DNA of 64,000 nt from the NCBI GenBank assembly GCA_023957155.1, contig JAMLHK010000007.1, positions 186,001 to 250,000 of the forward strand. The letters are read 5' to 3'. Shown here piece by piece: positions 43,842 through 53,892 of the stretch. The position numbers and the translations under genes are program-made. Under the pieces are notes generated by a model, which did no database searches, was not told the DNA's origin, and worked only from the letters and a program-made list of their open reading frames with translations. The stretch is from Chitinophagaceae bacterium (GTDB taxonomy: Bacteria > Bacteroidota > Bacteroidia > Chitinophagales > Chitinophagaceae). Each line of letters begins with the position of its first letter. Position 1 is the first letter of the stretch.

Positions 43842-44549
43842 ATGAGCATAAGGGATATTTTTCCGATAGACAAATGGGATTTCAAAAGCGAATCCATTCT
43901 TGCCGATCTGCCGGCAGGCGACCTTGAACGTCTTATGGCACAAAAAAGCGAGCATTTCTATAAAAAAGGAGAAATATTATTTCGGGAAGGAGCCTATCCT
44001 TCAGGCATATATTATATTGTAAAGGGGAAGGTAAAAAAATACAAAACCGATAAAGCCGGAAAAGAACAGATCATTTATATTGCCGATACGGGAGAATTGC
44101 TCGGTTATCATGCCATATTATCAGAACACCGGTATCCCGATTCTGCAGCTGCCCTGGAAGGCAGCACGATCGCTTTTATTCCCAAGGAGGATTTTATTTA
44201 TACCCTGGAACATTCCCCCGTTCTAAATAACCGGCTCCTGAAAACACTCAGTCATGAGTTTGCCGTTTTAACCAACAGCATTACGCTGTTTGCTCAAAAT
44301 TCAGTTCGCGAAAGGCTGGCTTTACAACTGGTGGTTTTGCGGGAAAAATACAAAGTAAATTTCGAACCCGGCATGGCGGTTGAGATCAACATATCCCGTG
44401 AAGACCTGGCCAGCCTGGCAGGCACCGCAAGAGAAAACGTGGTGAGGATGCTAAGTGAATTTAAAGAATCCGGCATAGTGGAAACCCGGGGAAGGACAAT
44501 TATTATTACCGACATCCGGAAGCTAATCGCACTCGCAAACGCACAGTAG
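43842..44549 (+). CDS. Crp/Fnr family transcriptional regulator
   Basis: From the ATG at 43842 (MSIRDIFPIDKWDF) it has 235 residues. The cNMP-binding-type barrel (about 20-145: HFYKKGEILFREGAYPSGIYYIVKGKVKKYKT) and a C-terminal HTH_Crp domain (EINISREDLASLAGTARENVVRMLSEFKESGIVETRGRTIIITD) are clear. There is no cysteine cluster, so an oxygen-labile FNR-type cluster is unlikely. The HTH recognition helix in TARENVVRMLSEF resembles FNR-type proteins that read TTGAT-N4-ATCAA, as found upstream. Ligand unknown; an anaerobic or NO-responsive regulator is possible. Confidence 0.87.
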   Translation: MSIRDIFPIDKWDFKSESILADLPAGDLERLMAQKSEHFYKKGEILFREGAYPSGIYYIVKGKVKKYKTDKAGKEQIIYIADTGELLGYHAILSEHRYPDSAAALEGSTIAFIPKEDFIYTLEHSPVLNNRLLKTLSHEFAVLTNSITLFAQNSVRERLALQLVVLREKYKVNFEPGMAVEINISREDLASLAGTARENVVRMLSEFKESGIVETRGRTIIITDIRKLIALANAQ

Positions 44550-44565
44550 CTCCACCTCAACATAT

Positions 44566-44597
44566 AAAAAAGCCACACCATAGCGGTGCAGCCTTTT
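44566..44597. terminator. Hairpin terminator between crp and the HtrA gene
   Basis: On the minus strand AAGGCTGCACC and GGTGTGGCTTT pair over about 11 bp with two or three G-U wobbles, ending in six T; on the plus strand it ends in CTTTTC. It likely serves both convergent genes. Confidence 0.65.
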
Positions 44598-44616
44598 CTA
44601 TAAAACCCCCATTTGC

Positions 44617-46128
44617 TTATTGTCTGAAACCGTTAATACCATAATAATAAATATCCGTGCTTCCGGGATATATGCCTTCAATCTGGAAGTTATTGCCCTG
44701 CCTGCTTAAAGCCGATTTCAATTCATCGGTGGTCTTAACCGGAATACCACCCACCCGGGTAATGATAAAGCCATCTTTCATATTGGTCTGGCTGCCGATA
44801 ATCCCCTCTTCACTGATCCGGCTTACCTGTATGCCACCCGGTATCTTCAATTGCGCAGACTGCTCTTTTGTTAAACCCTGGAAGGTAGCACCCAGCGATT
44901 CAATAGCCGCCGCTTCCCTGCCGGCAAATGATCCCAGCTTCTCTTTCAGTGTTACCGCAGTTGTTTTTTCAACGGTCCCGCGTCTATACGTTATATCCAC
45001 TTTATCACCGGGCTTCATCCTGGCAATCTGCTCTGCAAGCTCAGCGCCGGTTGCAACAGCAACACCATTTATTTTAGTTATGGCATCTCCTTTTTTAAGA
45101 CCGGCGGCCGCCGCAGCTCCCTGCGGGTCCATATCTGCAATCCATACCCCGTTAATATCATCATTAATGCCCAGCTCTTTTTTTGCCGCATCGTCCAGGT
45201 TTTCAGGCGCCATGCTGATGCCTAAGTAACCCCGCTGCACAGCACCGTACTTCATAATATCCCCGATCACCTTTTTCATCAGGTTAGAAGGAATAGCATA
45301 CGCATATCCCGCATACGAACCGGTAGGAGAAGCAATGGCGGCATTAATGCCTACCAGCTCGCCGTTGGTATTTACAAGGGCGCCCCCGCTGCTACCGGGG
45401 TTTACGGCAGCATCTGTTTGAATAAATGCTTCAACGGGTGCTTTGCCCTGGCGGTTGATGCCTATATTACGGCTTTTTGCACTGATGATCCCCTGTGTAA
45501 CCGTTACATCTAAGTTTAAAGGATACCCAATAGCCAGTACCCATTGCCCGAGCTTAACCTCATCAGAATTACCCACCGGCATCACCGGCAGATTTTTTCC
45601 ATCAATTTTTACCAAGGCTAAATCGGTATTCGGATCCGTACCTATTACTTTAGCTTTAAAATCCTTCCTGTCGTTTAACGTAACGGTAATTTCCGTTGCT
45701 CCGTCAACCACGTGGTTATTGGTTACAATATACCCGTCGTTGCTGATGATGACACCTGACCCGGAGGCCTTTTGTTCCGGTCGTTGAAAGCTGCCGCCCT
45801 CATCACCAAAGAAACGTTTAAATATATCATCATCGCCGAAGAAGTCGCCGAATGGATTAACCTGCCGGCTTTGGCGATTTGCAGCCTCTTTAAATTTCAC
45901 CACGGTTTTAATATGCACTACTGATGGAACTGCTGTTTCAGCAGCTTTTTGAAAATCAACTGGGCCACCTGCAGTGGAAGGTGCATAATGGGTTGGCACC
46001 ACGGGCAACTTACCCGGTTCCCCAACCGAACTATATGTTTTCCGGCTTCCACCAATAAAACCGATACCCGCTGCTGCAGCAATGATTACCATAACAATAG
46101 CTGAGAGTCCTAATTTTCTGTACTTCAT
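44617..46128 (-). CDS. HtrA/DegP-family periplasmic serine protease
   Basis: A signal-anchor helix (AIVMVIIAAAAGIGFIGG, about 10-27) places the 503-residue protease at the membrane or in the periplasm. The trypsin-like domain has the catalytic triad in IVTNNHVVDGA (H), DPNTDLALVKID (D) and AAVNPGSSGGALVN (S). Two PDZ domains follow: RGYLGISMAPENLDDAA to about residue 395, and one near the C-terminus (GGIQVSRISEEGIIGSQTNMKDGFIITRVGGIPV). DegP/DegQ proteins degrade or refold misfolded envelope proteins. The next genes on this strand are a two-component pair, reminiscent of envelope-stress loci. Confidence 0.92.
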   Translation of the reverse strand: MKYRKLGLSAIVMVIIAAAAGIGFIGGSRKTYSSVGEPGKLPVVPTHYAPSTAGGPVDFQKAAETAVPSVVHIKTVVKFKEAANRQSRQVNPFGDFFGDDDIFKRFFGDEGGSFQRPEQKASGSGVIISNDGYIVTNNHVVDGATEITVTLNDRKDFKAKVIGTDPNTDLALVKIDGKNLPVMPVGNSDEVKLGQWVLAIGYPLNLDVTVTQGIISAKSRNIGINRQGKAPVEAFIQTDAAVNPGSSGGALVNTNGELVGINAAIASPTGSYAGYAYAIPSNLMKKVIGDIMKYGAVQRGYLGISMAPENLDDAAKKELGINDDINGVWIADMDPQGAAAAAGLKKGDAITKINGVAVATGAELAEQIARMKPGDKVDITYRRGTVEKTTAVTLKEKLGSFAGREAAAIESLGATFQGLTKEQSAQLKIPGGIQVSRISEEGIIGSQTNMKDGFIITRVGGIPVKTTDELKSALSRQGNNFQIEGIYPGSTDIYYYGINGFRQ

Positions 46129-46264
46129 AAGTAAACTTTTTTAGATTGAATACGGGTGTAAATATTCACCTGAAAACTGAACGGATTCTGAAGAAATGAG
46201 GTTTGCCGCGGGCTTTAACTTTTTATCTGGCTGTTTTTATCAATCCCTTAACAGAGGAGTATGC

Positions 46265-47557
46265 CTACCCGGCAGAAAAGGAAGAAATACCCGGTTTCAA
46301 ATGAACTGAAAAGCAGTGCAGATCATCTGCAAAACCGTAGTGTACGGTAAACCCATTCATCCGGCATATCTTCTGAACGATCTCAAGTCCTAACCCGATA
46401 CTATGACTATCGGTGCTGCTCTTATAAAACCGGGTGTATATTTTTTCCGGATCTAACGGTGTGGGCTTACCGGAATTCTTAATGGTCAGCTTGTCCTGAT
46501 CAAGATATACCGACAATATACCCGAAGGAATATTGTGCCGGATGGCATTACCCAGCAAATTACTAACGAGTACTTCTGCCAGCGCTTTATTCATTGTACA
46601 ATAAGCCGGGTCAGTATATACAGCAGATACCTGTAGCTGCCTGGCAGCTATGGCATCGCTAAACTGGGCAAGAATTTTTTCAACAATTTCCCGGAGTGAG
46701 ACCTCTTCTTTTTCGGCAAACTGGTTATTGTCTAACCGGGTAAGCAACAACAGGGTTTTATTCAGCCTGCTCATGCGCCGGGCAGCATCCGATAAGTCAT
46801 TAATCAACGCGGCCTGCTCTTCCGAGATGGGAGCAGTTTGCATCAGCAGTTCCAGCTTACCCTGCAATACGGCCAACGGTGTTTGCATTTCATGAGAAGC
46901 ATTTTCGGTAAACTCCTTTTGCAATACAAATAAGCGCCGGTTATTCTCCGACAACGTGCCGATGGCATTATTCAGGTTAGCAAATTCATCTATATCCGTT
47001 TCCATTAAACGAATAGCTTCCGGGTTATCCACCCGGAACTGCTGTAGCTGGGTAAGGGTATTATTGAATGGATACCATAACTTTTTAGAAAGCCTTTGAT
47101 TGATCAGCAATAAGCCGGCGATGATCAAAACAAGCAGCAATGCCATTATGAATACAATGCTTTTTATTAAATCCTGGCTATTGACCAGCGAATTCTGAAC
47201 GACTATTTTATAGGGTAATCCGCGGATAAGCACATTGCTTTCCAGTATACGGTAAGAAACAGGATACTGTGTTGCCGGACTAATTTTTTGTATGGTATAC
47301 AAACTATCATAAAACCGGTATTCCTTCAGCCTGTTAAAAATAATATCCGGACCAAAGGCATCCAGTATTGCAAAAGGGTCCCTGTCGGAAATACGCTCTA
47401 TACGTTTTATCAGCTCTGTTTTTTGCAGCCGGAGCGCCCGGTCTACATCATTGGATATGATCTGCCGGATAACAAAATAAAAGAGGGGCACCGAAATGAT
47501 GAAAATACCGATGGCATAAAGTAAATAGGATTGTATGGAACGATTCAGCAACTTCAT
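46265..47557 (-). CDS. Sensor histidine kinase (CpxA/QseC-like)
   Basis: This 430-residue inner-membrane kinase overlaps its regulator's stop by one base. N-terminal helix (SYLLYAIGIFIISVPLFYFVIR), a periplasmic segment of about 110 residues, a second helix (SIVFIMALLLVLIIAGLLLI, near 135) and a HAMP-like linker precede the H box ENASHEMQTPLAVLQGKLELLM (about 217). The ATPase part has VSNLLGNAIRHNI (N box), a degenerate G1 (TIKNSGKPTPLDPE) and IGLGLEIVQKIC (G2). The signal is unknown. Confidence 0.87.
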   Translation of the reverse strand: MKLLNRSIQSYLLYAIGIFIISVPLFYFVIRQIISNDVDRALRLQKTELIKRIERISDRDPFAILDAFGPDIIFNRLKEYRFYDSLYTIQKISPATQYPVSYRILESNVLIRGLPYKIVVQNSLVNSQDLIKSIVFIMALLLVLIIAGLLLINQRLSKKLWYPFNNTLTQLQQFRVDNPEAIRLMETDIDEFANLNNAIGTLSENNRRLFVLQKEFTENASHEMQTPLAVLQGKLELLMQTAPISEEQAALINDLSDAARRMSRLNKTLLLLTRLDNNQFAEKEEVSLREIVEKILAQFSDAIAARQLQVSAVYTDPAYCTMNKALAEVLVSNLLGNAIRHNIPSGILSVYLDQDKLTIKNSGKPTPLDPEKIYTRFYKSSTDSHSIGLGLEIVQKICRMNGFTVHYGFADDLHCFSVHLKPGISSFSAG

Positions 47558-48231
47558 CAGATATCAAACTTATACCCCATACCGTAAACAGATTTGATAT
47601 AATCCGTGCAACCGGCACGGGAAAGCTTTTTCTTCAGGTTTTTGATATGGGCATAAATGAAATCGAAATTATCAAAAACATCTGCATCATCCATCGTCAG
47701 GTGTTCCGCTATGGCATTTTTTGAGATCACCCTGTTTTTATTGGATACCAGGTAAACCAGCAAATCATATTCCTTCCGGGTAAGGTCTACGGGCTTATGG
47801 TGTACCGTAACGGTTTTTGCAGCCGGGTCAATAGCTAATTCGTTCAATTGTATGATATTATTCCCGTCAAATTTCCGCCGGCGGATAATAGCAGCAATGC
47901 GGGCTCCCAACTCGGAAAGATGGAATGGTTTGGAGAGATAATCGTCCGCACCCAGGTTTAAACCGGTTATCCGGTCATCAATTGCATTCCGGGCGGATAT
48001 GATAATGACACCTTCTGTTTTCTTATTTTCTTTTAATTCCTGAAGAATATTCAATCCGTTACCGTCCGGCAGGCCCAGGTCAAGCAGGATACAATCATAA
48101 TCAAAACTGTCAAGCCGCTCCCGGGCAGACTGATAGTCTGCGGCTGTTTCACACAGATAACGCTCGCTGCCGAGATAGTCAACAATACTTTTTCGCAGCT
48201 CTGCCTCATCTTCGATAACGAGTATTTTCAT
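47557..48231 (-). CDS. OmpR-family response regulator
   Basis: A 224-residue regulator. The receiver has the acidic residues in VIEDEAELRK, the phosphoacceptor in YDCILLDLGLPDGNGL (about D51), VIIISARNAIDDRI and the lysine in DDYLSKPFHLSE. The winged helix reads VDLTRKEYDLLVYLVSNKNRVISKNAIAEHL and DFIYAHIKNLKKKLSRAGCTDYIKSVYGMGYKF. It is cotranscribed with the kinase (TGATG overlap). Regulon unknown; htrA lies just beyond. Confidence 0.88.
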   Translation of the reverse strand: MKILVIEDEAELRKSIVDYLGSERYLCETAADYQSARERLDSFDYDCILLDLGLPDGNGLNILQELKENKKTEGVIIISARNAIDDRITGLNLGADDYLSKPFHLSELGARIAAIIRRRKFDGNNIIQLNELAIDPAAKTVTVHHKPVDLTRKEYDLLVYLVSNKNRVISKNAIAEHLTMDDADVFDNFDFIYAHIKNLKKKLSRAGCTDYIKSVYGMGYKFDI

Positions 48232-48368
48232 CCTGCTTTTTTACAAATAAAAATAAAAATTCTGTAGAAAATCTGATCACCCGGTATTATAACCCGTTAC
48301 AGGAAATGATTTTTATACCCAACCCGGCATCTCCGGTTGTGCTAACAGGATTTAGTCAGCGTTTTGGG

Positions 48369-48427
48369 AAAAAAATAACCCAACGCCTGAAAACCTAATC
48401 AAAACAGGGTTTCAAACGCCGGGTTAG
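48369..48427 (-). terminator. Rho-independent terminator after susD
   Basis: On the minus strand TAACCCGGCGTTTGAAA pairs with a partner ending GCGTTGGGTTA over about 17 bp when G-U pairs are allowed, followed by TTTTTTT. It lies 24 bp past the SusD stop. Confidence 0.8.
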
Positions 48428-48450
48428 TAATATGAGCCGGATATTAGTCT

Positions 48451-50148
48451 CTACCAGGGCTTACCCGTTCCCTTCAGCAGCCACATCTTTGAATAAGAGT
48501 GATCAGCACTCTGTCCCTGGGGGACATGAAGCGTTGGTTCCAGGTTTTTAACTGCTGCTTCATAATTCTCTAAGTACTTGGGATCTAAGTTGGGCGAAGG
48601 ATACATATATCTCAGCGGAAGCTTATCACCGAACTGTGCCACAGGACCGGTTTGCAGATCAGGCAGCCCCGTTCTTCTCCAGTCGAACCAGGACTCAATG
48701 CCCATCCAGGAGGAAATCCATTTTTGTTCCATGATCCTTGCCAGTTTATCCGTTGCACCGGCCAGATCAACATCCGGATTGGCATAATAGGTATCAAAAT
48801 CAAATCCTGCGGCAGCACCGATAATACCATACCGGTCCATGGATGCTTTAATACCGTTTTTGTAATGTATATCGGCAGACCCGGTTACGGTAAAGTCGCC
48901 TTTCAATGCCGCCTCCGCCAATAAAAACTCCACCTCGCTGTATGTCATCAGCTTAATATTTACATACTGCTCCGTATTTAACCTGTAGCGGTCATGCACA
49001 TAAGAGATATAAGGATTTCTTTCGGGAGGGTAAGCCTGGTTATCGGTTCCCTTGTTATACACCAGGGCATCTACGGTAGCCAATCCTACAGGCAAACCTA
49101 CATATAAAGAAGTATCTACATTATCGGTTGACGCCGCCGGCAGATACTTTACGGTAAAGGATTCGCCAAATATGTTAGTTACTGTTCTGGTTTCCGAAGC
49201 AGCAACATGTGTATCCCATTTTTGTTGTACCGGGTTTGCCCAGCGTTGCAGCCGGGGATCATCTAACTGGTTGAGCTTACTCACCAGCGTTGCACAGGGT
49301 TTGTTATACAATCTCGGATTCGCGCTGTTGAGCGGACCACCCGGTGTGGAATTAATATTGGTGGTTCCCAGGAACTTTAATGTAGGTTCATCTCCTATGC
49401 CCGCTAAAGCACCGGCAGCAGCATTATTAAACTCCTTAATAATATCCACGCCTAATGCATTCATCTCAGACTTCTTATTATACAGGCGCATGGCATACCG
49501 CAAGATCAGTGCATTGGCAAATTTACCCCAACGCGCACCGTTGCCACCGAATATCACATCTGCTCCCGGATCAATCGCATCTTTGGAAGGATCCAGTGAA
49601 GCAAACAACCCTGCTGCTGTTTTCAGATCTCCTATAATGCCTTTGTACACTTCAGCCTGGTTATCATAAGGGGGAAAGAATACACCCTCATCCGCACTGA
49701 GAGAAGCCGAATAAGGTACATCTCCATACAGATCAGCCACCAATCCAAACAGGAAAGATTTCATCACTAAAGAAATACCTTCAAAAAACTTATTGCCATC
49801 TTTTACCGCATTGTTATTGATGATTTTCACATTGCGCAAAAGATCGTAGTACCCCGCCCAGGATTCATGCTCCCACCCGTAAAAATTTACAGCCGAAGCA
49901 TTTTCATTGGTACCGATCTGGATATATTGCATCGTGCCGGCAAGCTTGGCATTTTCATTACCAAGCGCATAATATGCCCTGGATGCTTCTGTAAGAACAT
50001 AAGTAAGGATATAATTAGAAGATACCTTTTCTGCACTATTGGGGTTCTCATTTGCTTCATTAAACTTTTTACAGGAAACAGCAGAAGCAATAAAAAGAAC
50101 TGACAAGATTACTATGGATAATTTATGTTTGTTCATCTTTACACTCAT
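48451..50148 (-). CDS. SusD/RagB-family nutrient-binding outer-membrane lipoprotein
   Basis: The 565-residue lipoprotein (signal LSIVILSVLFIASAVSC) works with the SusC-like transporter encoded immediately upstream. It is of the SusD-like_2 type: FNEANENPNSAEKVSSNYILTYVLTEASRAYY, FGLVADLYGDVPYSASLSADEG and WISSWMGIESWFDWRRTGLPDL near the C-terminus. The N-terminal lipobox and helical (TPR-like) repeats are typical. The ATG directly abuts the SusC stop, so the two are coupled. No glycoside hydrolase, sulfatase or peptidase gene adjoins the pair. Confidence 0.9.
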   Translation of the reverse strand: MSVKMNKHKLSIVILSVLFIASAVSCKKFNEANENPNSAEKVSSNYILTYVLTEASRAYYALGNENAKLAGTMQYIQIGTNENASAVNFYGWEHESWAGYYDLLRNVKIINNNAVKDGNKFFEGISLVMKSFLFGLVADLYGDVPYSASLSADEGVFFPPYDNQAEVYKGIIGDLKTAAGLFASLDPSKDAIDPGADVIFGGNGARWGKFANALILRYAMRLYNKKSEMNALGVDIIKEFNNAAAGALAGIGDEPTLKFLGTTNINSTPGGPLNSANPRLYNKPCATLVSKLNQLDDPRLQRWANPVQQKWDTHVAASETRTVTNIFGESFTVKYLPAASTDNVDTSLYVGLPVGLATVDALVYNKGTDNQAYPPERNPYISYVHDRYRLNTEQYVNIKLMTYSEVEFLLAEAALKGDFTVTGSADIHYKNGIKASMDRYGIIGAAAGFDFDTYYANPDVDLAGATDKLARIMEQKWISSWMGIESWFDWRRTGLPDLQTGPVAQFGDKLPLRYMYPSPNLDPKYLENYEAAVKNLEPTLHVPQGQSADHSYSKMWLLKGTGKPW

Positions 50149-53100
50149 TTAGAAATCAACACTTAGTTTAAAGCCAAGGGAAACCGTCCAGGGCATCATG
50201 CTGTAATATTCCACTCCCTGGCTCCAGACGCCTCCGGATTGCCTGAATGCATGCTCGGGATCAATCGGTATACCTGCGGCATTCCACTGGAAAATATTAT
50301 TCGCGACAAAAGAAAGAGAGGCGCCCTGCATTCTCATCCCCCTTACAAAAGAAGTGGGCAGTTTGTAGGAAAGCGCTATTTCACGCACTTTTACATACGT
50401 GGCGCTGTAGGTATTCCTGTCGGGGAACGGCCGGGTGGAATACCGGTAAGCTGTAAAAGGATCGAGCCACTTCGTATCCGGCCCGCCGAGGTTTTCTACA
50501 AAAGTAATCTCGCCATTTACTATTTTTTGATATACCCCCGGGTTAAAGCTGGCGTCCTGTTCGCGAATATCTGCCTGGGGGCCCGTCCACGGTAGTCCGT
50601 TATATTCCGCATTTCTTCCGCCAATCCAGTGACCGAGATAAGCTTCGGGATTCGCTTTAATTTGATCCGGCAGGCTTTTGTTCTTATCGTAGGGCACACC
50701 CGTCAGCGTCTCTTCCAACTGACCATTGTTACCCATAAACATCATACTGTTGGAATAAAAGGAACCGCCTTGTCTCCAGTCTATATTCATATACAGGGAG
50801 AACGACTTATAGGTGAAAGAAGGCTGGATGCCCAACATGAAATCATGATTAAAATTACCAATCTTCACCATATTGTTTACATCATTGTCCGTCTGGTACC
50901 TGCCTGCATTATCCACTATCGGGTACCCGTAATACGGCGATGACGGATCTTTAACCACCAGCATAGGCAGCATAAAAATATCACCGATCTGCCCGCCTTC
51001 ATAAGTACGAACTTCTGCGCCACTATAAGATAGAAACGGGAAATAGGTTATGCCTTCTGCCAGTTCTTTGATCGTGGTTCTGTTGCGGGAGAAATTAAAA
51101 TTCATTTCCCATTTAAAATTTTTATTCGCAATAGGAACCGTAGTCAGGCGCACATCCCAACCCCTGCCTTCTACCAAACCTGCATTGATCAGTTTGCTGC
51201 TTGCACCCGACTCAATGGGCAGCCCAATGGATAGCACCTGGTTCTTGTTACGGGTAATATAATAAGTGGCGTCTAACCCAATCCTGTTTTTGAGAAATTG
51301 TATTTCGATACCGGCTTCATGGGAAGTGGAAATCTCCGGCTTCAGATTTTCATTCCTTAACAGACCGCCCATGAACATACGCTTGGCTGTACCCCAGTCG
51401 GCTGCTGTAGAAAATGTCTGGTTGAGACTGTACGGACCCACGTCATTACCTACCTGGGCAGAACCGACTCTCAATTTGGTAAACTCAATCCAGGATGGCA
51501 TGCTCACCATATCCGAAAGAATCATACTGAGGGACGCCGAAGGATAGAAGTAGGAACGGTTTGCTACCGGAAGGGTGCTTGACCAGTCGTTACGCGCCGT
51601 TAAATCAAGGTAAACCAAATTCTTATACCCGACAGACGCCATCCCGTAAACCCCATAAATTTGTTTAAGCGATTTGTAGCTGCTATAAGATACTGCACCC
51701 GGCACGCCATTGGAGATAGTGTACAAACCCGGTACCACCAACTGGGAAGCCGCGTTATAAATTTCCCGGTAATTCTGCTCCATTTTACTGGCGCCGGCAT
51801 AGGCATTCAAACTCCAGTCGTCTCCGAAACGCTTCTTATAGTTCAACATAACATCCACATTCGTCTCCTTCCGGTAAAGATTATCCAGCTCATATCCTCC
51901 TTTCTGCTGGTCATAATTATCATACCCTTTTTTCGCTTCTCTCACTTCCTCATAGGCATCACGGGTATAGCGCACCATCAATCCCAAATCATTCGTTATA
52001 TCATAATCCAATTGCAGCTTGCCAACCGTCCGGTCACGATTATATCCCGTAGGATTTTCATACGCCACAAACCAGGGATTGTTCTGTTTGAGCTTATATT
52101 TTCTTTGCGTAATACCTTCCTGTCCCGGTTCCCAATATTCCCTTAAATCATTGATATTGACTTGTGCTCCTTCTTCATAGAGACTCCGAACAGGATCGGT
52201 ACGTCCTCCGTCTATGATAGGTCTGTTATCTGACCCCGACTGATTGATGCTAAAATTCGCAGTAGCCGTGAGCTTGTTTGACATTTTATAGGTCGTATTC
52301 AGCGCCAGGGTCATTCGTTCCAAATCCGTATTGGGTGAAATACCCGTACCGGTAACATTGCCTGCAGACAGGCGAAAGGTTCCCTTGTCATAATTTCCGC
52401 TAACCGAAATATTGTTACTATTCATAACCCCGGTCTGGAAAAAGTCTTTAAAACGATTCGGATAAGAGACCAATGGCACCGCTTCTCCGTTACTATTCCA
52501 TTGTACCCATTTTTCTCCTACATCCAACTGTGATCCCCAGTTTTCGTTCTCTCCTTCCTCGAACACATGCGCACCGGATTTTCCACTGCCAAACTTATTT
52601 TGTACCGGCACATATTTGTAAGGCACATCATAAGTAAGCGCTGTATTTACGGAAACGCCTAATCCTTTATTAGCCCCTCTGCCCGATTTGGTGGTTATAA
52701 GAATGACGCCGTTACCCGCTCTTGAACCATACAACGCTGCTGCACTGGGACCTTTTAAAACGGAGATATTGGCAACATCATCCGGATTCAAGTCAGAAAT
52801 CGGGTTACCCATATCGGCTTCTGAAAATCCATTATTCAACTGATTGGCTACCGGTACCCCGTCAATAACAAATAAGGGCTGATTATCATTATTCAGCGAG
52901 GTAGCTCCCCGGATAATCACTTTTACAGAAGAACCGGGGCTACCGCCCATCTGAGAAATTTGCACCCCGGCCACTTTACCGGACATTGCATTTAATACAT
53001 TGGGCTGCGGTGTTTCATTCAGCTCTTCCCCGTTAATATTACCTACCGAATAGCCTAAGGATCTTTTTTCCCTTTTTATACCCATTGCCGTTACTACTAC

Positions 53101-53799
53101 GGCAGAAAGGTCCTGCGCGTCCGATTCCAGGGTAATACTGATCCGGCTACGTCCCCCAACGGCAACTTCCTGCATTTTATACCCGACAATACTAAATACC
53201 AGTACCGCATTATCATCTGCTACGGAAAGAGAAAAGCCGCCATCCTCCCGGGTAACGGTTCCATTATTGGTACTTTTTTCCAATACACTCACATTGATTA
53301 ACGGGGCGCCATTGGCATCTGTAACCCTTCCGGAAACGGAAAAACGGGCTTTCTCAACAATACGCTCTTCCTGCTCAACGGTATTCTCCGTATTCGTTTT
53401 ATTTTGATGCGGAGAAATAATGATCGTAAAATTCTTTACCCGGTAATCCAGCGCTGTGCCATCTAAAAGAATTTCAAGCGTCTGCGCAAGAGAACGAACC
53501 CGTTTAGGAAAGTTCAGCTCGCGTTTTGAAGCGATCTGTGATTCCACATAGGCAAACTTATAGTCTGTTTGCCGCTCAATTTGCCTGAAAGCATGCTTGA
53601 GTGAGCCATTACTCAGTCCTATGGTTACATTGATCCCATTCAGGTCCTGAGCGTTACCGCTATGGGCGATGAGCAGTTGAACACTTAATAGCATGGAAAA
53701 AAACAAGAGGCAGCTTAGTTTCATAAAAAATGCCCATTTTCGTAAAACAATTGTAGAACGGGAGACACATAACCCGCCTCCCAAGGCAGGAATTTTCAT
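50149..53799 (-). CDS. SusC/RagA-family TonB-linked outer-membrane transporter with STN domain
   Basis: A 1216-residue outer-membrane importer. A long signal region (MKIPALGGGL..., hydrophobic core KLSCLLFFSMLLSVQLLIAHSG) precedes a secretin/TonB short N-terminal (STN) domain: VTIGLSNGSLKHAFRQIERQTDYKFAYVE, which signals to FecR. A CarboxypepD_reg domain (FSVSGRVTDANGAPLINVSVLEK) and plug (VVVTAMGIKREKRSLGYSV, VAGVQISQMGGSPGSSVKVIIRGATSLNNDNQPLFVIDGVPVANQ) come next, then a barrel. The STN domain agrees with the upstream sigma/FecR genes, implying substrate-induced transcription. Substrate unknown. Confidence 0.92.
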   Translation of the reverse strand: MKIPALGGGLCVSRSTIVLRKWAFFMKLSCLLFFSMLLSVQLLIAHSGNAQDLNGINVTIGLSNGSLKHAFRQIERQTDYKFAYVESQIASKRELNFPKRVRSLAQTLEILLDGTALDYRVKNFTIIISPHQNKTNTENTVEQEERIVEKARFSVSGRVTDANGAPLINVSVLEKSTNNGTVTREDGGFSLSVADDNAVLVFSIVGYKMQEVAVGGRSRISITLESDAQDLSAVVVTAMGIKREKRSLGYSVGNINGEELNETPQPNVLNAMSGKVAGVQISQMGGSPGSSVKVIIRGATSLNNDNQPLFVIDGVPVANQLNNGFSEADMGNPISDLNPDDVANISVLKGPSAAALYGSRAGNGVILITTKSGRGANKGLGVSVNTALTYDVPYKYVPVQNKFGSGKSGAHVFEEGENENWGSQLDVGEKWVQWNSNGEAVPLVSYPNRFKDFFQTGVMNSNNISVSGNYDKGTFRLSAGNVTGTGISPNTDLERMTLALNTTYKMSNKLTATANFSINQSGSDNRPIIDGGRTDPVRSLYEEGAQVNINDLREYWEPGQEGITQRKYKLKQNNPWFVAYENPTGYNRDRTVGKLQLDYDITNDLGLMVRYTRDAYEEVREAKKGYDNYDQQKGGYELDNLYRKETNVDVMLNYKKRFGDDWSLNAYAGASKMEQNYREIYNAASQLVVPGLYTISNGVPGAVSYSSYKSLKQIYGVYGMASVGYKNLVYLDLTARNDWSSTLPVANRSYFYPSASLSMILSDMVSMPSWIEFTKLRVGSAQVGNDVGPYSLNQTFSTAADWGTAKRMFMGGLLRNENLKPEISTSHEAGIEIQFLKNRIGLDATYYITRNKNQVLSIGLPIESGASSKLINAGLVEGRGWDVRLTTVPIANKNFKWEMNFNFSRNRTTIKELAEGITYFPFLSYSGAEVRTYEGGQIGDIFMLPMLVVKDPSSPYYGYPIVDNAGRYQTDNDVNNMVKIGNFNHDFMLGIQPSFTYKSFSLYMNIDWRQGGSFYSNSMMFMGNNGQLEETLTGVPYDKNKSLPDQIKANPEAYLGHWIGGRNAEYNGLPWTGPQADIREQDASFNPGVYQKIVNGEITFVENLGGPDTKWLDPFTAYRYSTRPFPDRNTYSATYVKVREIALSYKLPTSFVRGMRMQGASLSFVANNIFQWNAAGIPIDPEHAFRQSGGVWSQGVEYYSMMPWTVSLGFKLSVDF

Positions 53800-53892
53800 A
53801 CCTTTACTTTGGTTTTTAAATGTTACTCAATATTTAAGACTATGGCCTGCTCTGACTTCCACTCAGGGCGGCCAATTTTTTTTACCGGTTTA

